This document shows positions 61,783-64,000 of a stretch of 64,000 nt of DNA, in pieces. The notes below the pieces were generated by a model. The model was not told the DNA's origin, did no database searches, and worked only from the letters and a program-made list of their open reading frames with translations. The DNA lies in NCBI RefSeq assembly GCF_004339745.1, contig NZ_SMGP01000003.1, positions 558,001 to 622,000 on the forward strand, written 5' to 3'. Both the position numbers and the translations under genes were made by a program. The number at the start of each line of letters is the position of its first letter. The stretch's first letter is position 1. This DNA is from Paraburkholderia sp. BL9I2N2 (GTDB lineage Bacteria > Pseudomonadota > Gammaproteobacteria > Burkholderiales > Burkholderiaceae).

Positions 61783-62628
61783 TGCTTTCTCCTGGGCGGT
61801 ACATCCGGTGCACGCGTTGCGGACCGCCCATCGAAAACAACGACGATTGAATGGGATGGGTGCGTTGATGCATCGTCTTCGTCATGCCCCGGAGGGCCCG
61901 TGCGGCGGGCGACGACAGCCAGCGGCAACTATATCAGGAAAAGAGCGTGGTTCGGACAAGGTGCAGGCTCATCTCGCCGGGGGCAACCCTTCCCGCTTGG
62001 TCGTGTCTGGGCGTCTTGGCGTTCTGGTACATGCGGTGACCCCGCCGGCCGTCGATGTCGGGCATATGCGGCGGACCGATGCCTGTGACAGTCGGATTCA
62101 CTCGAGGAAACGGCCACGCCGTGACCGCGGAGTTGGACGGCACTGTATTTACGTTACGGGGCGTGTGGTATCTGCCGATGTCGCTTGATAGCAGCGATGC
62201 CGCCACCGTTTATGAAGGTGTCGAGATGCTGCTCGATGACGATGTCGTGCTCGCCGGTGTCGATCTGGCACGCGACCATGAAGCTTGCCTCCTGGCTCAA
62301 ATTTTCGATGGTCAGTGTCGAGGCTTACCACTCGAGTCCGACTGCCGACCAAATGCTGGCAAAAATTTCAGATTTGGTCAAGGCGGGCCATCAGACGTCG
62401 CACCGGTACGCGTCGACTCTCGATCGCAATATGCCGATCGAGATCCGGCAGCGTCTGTTTGACGATGGCTATGCGGCTGCAAAAAAGGCACTGACGTCGA
62501 TGGCGCCTGCGCCGGCGTAGGATTCAGATCGCGTCAAGCTATATCTGCAACGCGAACAGCCGGCGGTGCTCTGCCCGAAAGGCGGCCGCCGGTGCTGCGA
62601 AGTTCGTCCCTTCCACGGCCGACATCAA
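61783..62628. other. Region with one decayed plus-strand gene
   Basis: From 62079 a plus-strand frame reads PVTVGFTRGNGHAVTAELDG and TVYEGVEMLLDDDVVLAGVD; then a second frame, SPTADQMLAKISDLVKAGHQ and NMPIEIRQRLFDDGYAAAKK, ends at 62520. They may be one gene or two adjacent remnants. No family was named. Confidence 0.45.
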
Positions 62629-62925
62629 CTATCGAGGCCCGTTCGTCGGCGCTTGACTCAGCCGGTCCTGCAGCTCAGGCCTGACGCTGAATGTCGGTTC
62701 AACCATCCACTCCGACAGATACTCCTCCCAATGTTTCCAGAGACGATTGTCAAGCTCGAATTCCTTATCGATCAGATCGCTGTCGTCTTTCAGATAACAG
62801 TAGACAACCTTGCGTCCATCCCAATAGGCGATGGTGTTGTCCGTCAGGTCGGCGGACGTGCATGGCATTAGATCCCGAAGCAACTCTGCCAATTGCGTTT
62901 TGAACTGGTCGATCGTCAATTGCAT
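62629..62925 (-). CDS. Unknown small protein
   Basis: A 98-residue protein starting MQLTIDQFKTQLAELLRDLM at ATG 62925 with AGGAG upstream, which decides against the longer frame to 63024. The text DNTIAYWDGRKVVYCYLKDD, FELDNRLWKHWEEYLSEWMV suggests an alpha/beta fold with an aromatic-rich C-terminal helix. No family recognised. It is the last of three small minus-strand genes. Confidence 0.65.
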   Translation of the reverse strand: MQLTIDQFKTQLAELLRDLMPCTSADLTDNTIAYWDGRKVVYCYLKDDSDLIDKEFELDNRLWKHWEEYLSEWMVEPTFSVRPELQDRLSQAPTNGPR

Positions 62926-63058
62926 ACTCGCTCCTGCTGATTTTAGGACCAAGCCGCAATCAGCGGGCCTGACGGATAGACGGCGGATGCCCTCATCTTT
63001 GTTTCGACCTTCCTGCGCGTCCATTGGCGCTGATCAATCGGCTTGTCTTGGCAACGCA

Positions 63059-63175
63059 TCAACCGTCATCCGCGTCCGGTTTACTGAAGGGAGGCGCAAG
63101 CAGTCCACGCGATATGTCAACGCCCAGCAATTCCATGGCCTCTGTCAGCTTTTCAATTTCAAGCGAGAAGTCCAT
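63059..63175 (-). CDS. Very small protein
   Basis: A 38-residue frame starting MDFSLEIEKLTEAMELLGVD at ATG 63175, ten bases after the end of the gene at 63185. A clear amphipathic helix occupies its first half. The ribosome site is weak, so it is a candidate only. Confidence 0.4.
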   Translation of the reverse strand: MDFSLEIEKLTEAMELLGVDISRGLLAPPFSKPDADDG

Positions 63176-63184
63176 CCGAAATTG

Positions 63185-63304
63185 CTACCCCTCCACTGTC
63201 ACCGGCAGCATGTGATGTCGGACCAAGGCATAGCGCGCGTAGTGCATGGCGTTGATGACCTTGGCGTTTCGCTCGATCTGCTCGACGAATGAATCCCTAG
63301 TCAT
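63185..63304 (-). CDS. Very small protein with strong ribosome site
   Basis: A 39-residue protein starting MTRDSFVEQIERNAKVINAM at ATG 63304 with GGGAGGAG upstream. The frame extends up to 63379 (MFGYVAARR...), so a 64-residue form is possible, but the internal ribosome site is far stronger. A single helix is predicted. No family. Confidence 0.5.
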   Translation of the reverse strand: MTRDSFVEQIERNAKVINAMHYARYALVRHHMLPVTVEG

Positions 63305-63514
63305 CGCTCCTCCCTTCCGCGCGCGGTAGCGTTTCTGGTCGTCCTCTCGCATACGCCGTGCCGCAACATATCCGAACATCTACCAGTCCTCTTTCGGCCG
63401 TTTTTGCGCCACTCATGACTAGAATGTCTGGACGCAAGCGAAGCCGCGAAGCCGATTTCTTAGAAGTAACGGCCAGTGGTTGGGACGTTTCGATTCCTTC
63501 ATCGGAGGAATGCC

Positions 63515-64000
63515 ATGACGTGCCTGAAAGAAAGGATTGTCGGCGTAATACTTTTTGTCCTGAGCGGATATGCGTTCGCGGACGGCCCAATCATCAATTC
63601 GCCCGAAGAGATGACGGTTGCGAACCTCGAGCCGATGCCCAAGGAGCTTGTTCCGCCCATTCCGCAACCGTTAAGCTATTTGCATCGCTATGAAATGGAA
63701 TTCCAGGCAAGTCAAGCAAGGCCGTATTACGGGCAAATACAGGGCTTCTGTAGCGCTCAGGTAATGCACGAGTTTCATCTCGGCACCGGCAAAGCGATAC
63801 AAATGCCTGAACCGGCGCCACAGCAGGCGTCGAATTTTCTACATCCAGGTCAGTCGACGGCGCCGCAACTCTCGCTCGTCGAGTTGCCAAACCCGACTCT
63901 TACGCTCCGTGCACAACCGCAGCGAAGGCTCTCGTTGACAGTCGATGATTGGGTATTTTCGGGCACGGCACGCGTCGCGGCTCTTGGTTCGCACAGTACC
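63515..64000 (+). CDS. Secreted protein, cut by the right window edge
   Basis: The frame from ATG 63515 (MTCLKERIVGVILFVLSGYA) is open to the window edge, showing 162 residues. GGAGGA lies four bases before the start. A signal peptide ends near YAFA-DG. The mature part, PIINSPEEMTVANLEPMPKE, LSYLHRYEMEFQASQARPYY, GQIQGFCSAQVMHEFHLGTG and later LSLTVDDWVFSGTARVAALG, is polar with alternating strands. No family recognised; probably periplasmic or surface-exposed. Confidence 0.7.
   Translation, partial: MTCLKERIVGVILFVLSGYAFADGPIINSPEEMTVANLEPMPKELVPPIPQPLSYLHRYEMEFQASQARPYYGQIQGFCSAQVMHEFHLGTGKAIQMPEPAPQQASNFLHPGQSTAPQLSLVELPNPTLTLRAQPQRRLSLTVDDWVFSGTARVAALGSHST

Noticed and set aside
1..64000. 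CRISPR arrays, rRNA genes and intact tRNA genes
   Set aside because: No regularly spaced short repeats, no rRNA core sequences and no complete cloverleaf were seen; only one truncated tRNA-Lys start was found.

Overview
The window looks like an accessory-rich stretch of a GC-rich beta-proteobacterial chromosome or large secondary replicon, most likely Burkholderiaceae (Paraburkholderia/Caballeronia type). The evidence is the gene families present (DUF892, DUF4142, DUF4148-like and DUF2934 proteins, small stress proteins, MgtC, Mn-catalase), purine-rich Shine-Dalgarno sites before most good starts, and an unusually high load of broken genes. No rRNA, intact tRNA or CRISPR array was seen. All family names rest on motif reading and recall, with no database search.

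Layout. 0-4 kb: a minus-strand terminal oxidase operon (subunit II with fused cytochrome c, subunit I, subunit III, small membrane protein cut by the window edge), resembling the alternative coxMNOP type. 4.4-13.1 kb: stress and orphan genes (YflT-like stress protein, a peptide with a double-glycine leader, a family 2 glycosyltransferase, a DUF892 ferritin-like protein, a membrane protein, a flavin reductase) among remnants. 14.8-16.2 kb: a translationally coupled pncC-nadE pair for NAD recycling. 16.5-17.5 kb: a mosaic of fragments (alcohol dehydrogenase, Hsp20, 5' end of tRNA-Lys, second glycosyltransferase copy). 17.5-26.7 kb: a tightly packed minus-strand glycan operon (GT4, GmhB-like phosphatase, GT9, carbamoyltransferase, GT2, GT9, GT1, UDP-glucuronate decarboxylase-like enzyme), the most coherent multi-gene system here.

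27-38 kb: plus-strand stress and envelope genes (DUF4142, MgtC, SDR stress oxidoreductase, truncated HU, DUF2934, Mn-catalase) between dead genes (two response regulators, Nudix, Nramp/MntH, DUF2934). 38.5-45.5 kb: a decayed mobile zone with IS30 and phage HNH remnants, a ~350-bp direct repeat, an arm of an inverted duplication, a potassium-channel remnant and unknown small genes. 44.6-48 kb: a receiver-like protein followed by a PAS-PAS hybrid histidine kinase with two receiver domains.

48.2-55.4 kb: integrase fragments, a truncated YhcG-type nuclease and a degraded prophage with several small intact genes, ending in the second arm of the inverted duplication. 55.5-56.6 kb: a TetR regulator with a SnoaL-like protein. 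57.5-59.5 kb: a second hybrid histidine kinase. 60.3-61.8 kb: a large unknown gene broken by two frameshifts. 62.6-64 kb: small unknown genes and a secreted protein that runs off the right edge. Intact operons for respiration, NAD recycling and surface glycan assembly are thus set in a background of stress genes and extensive pseudogene debris, as expected of a recombination-prone accessory region.
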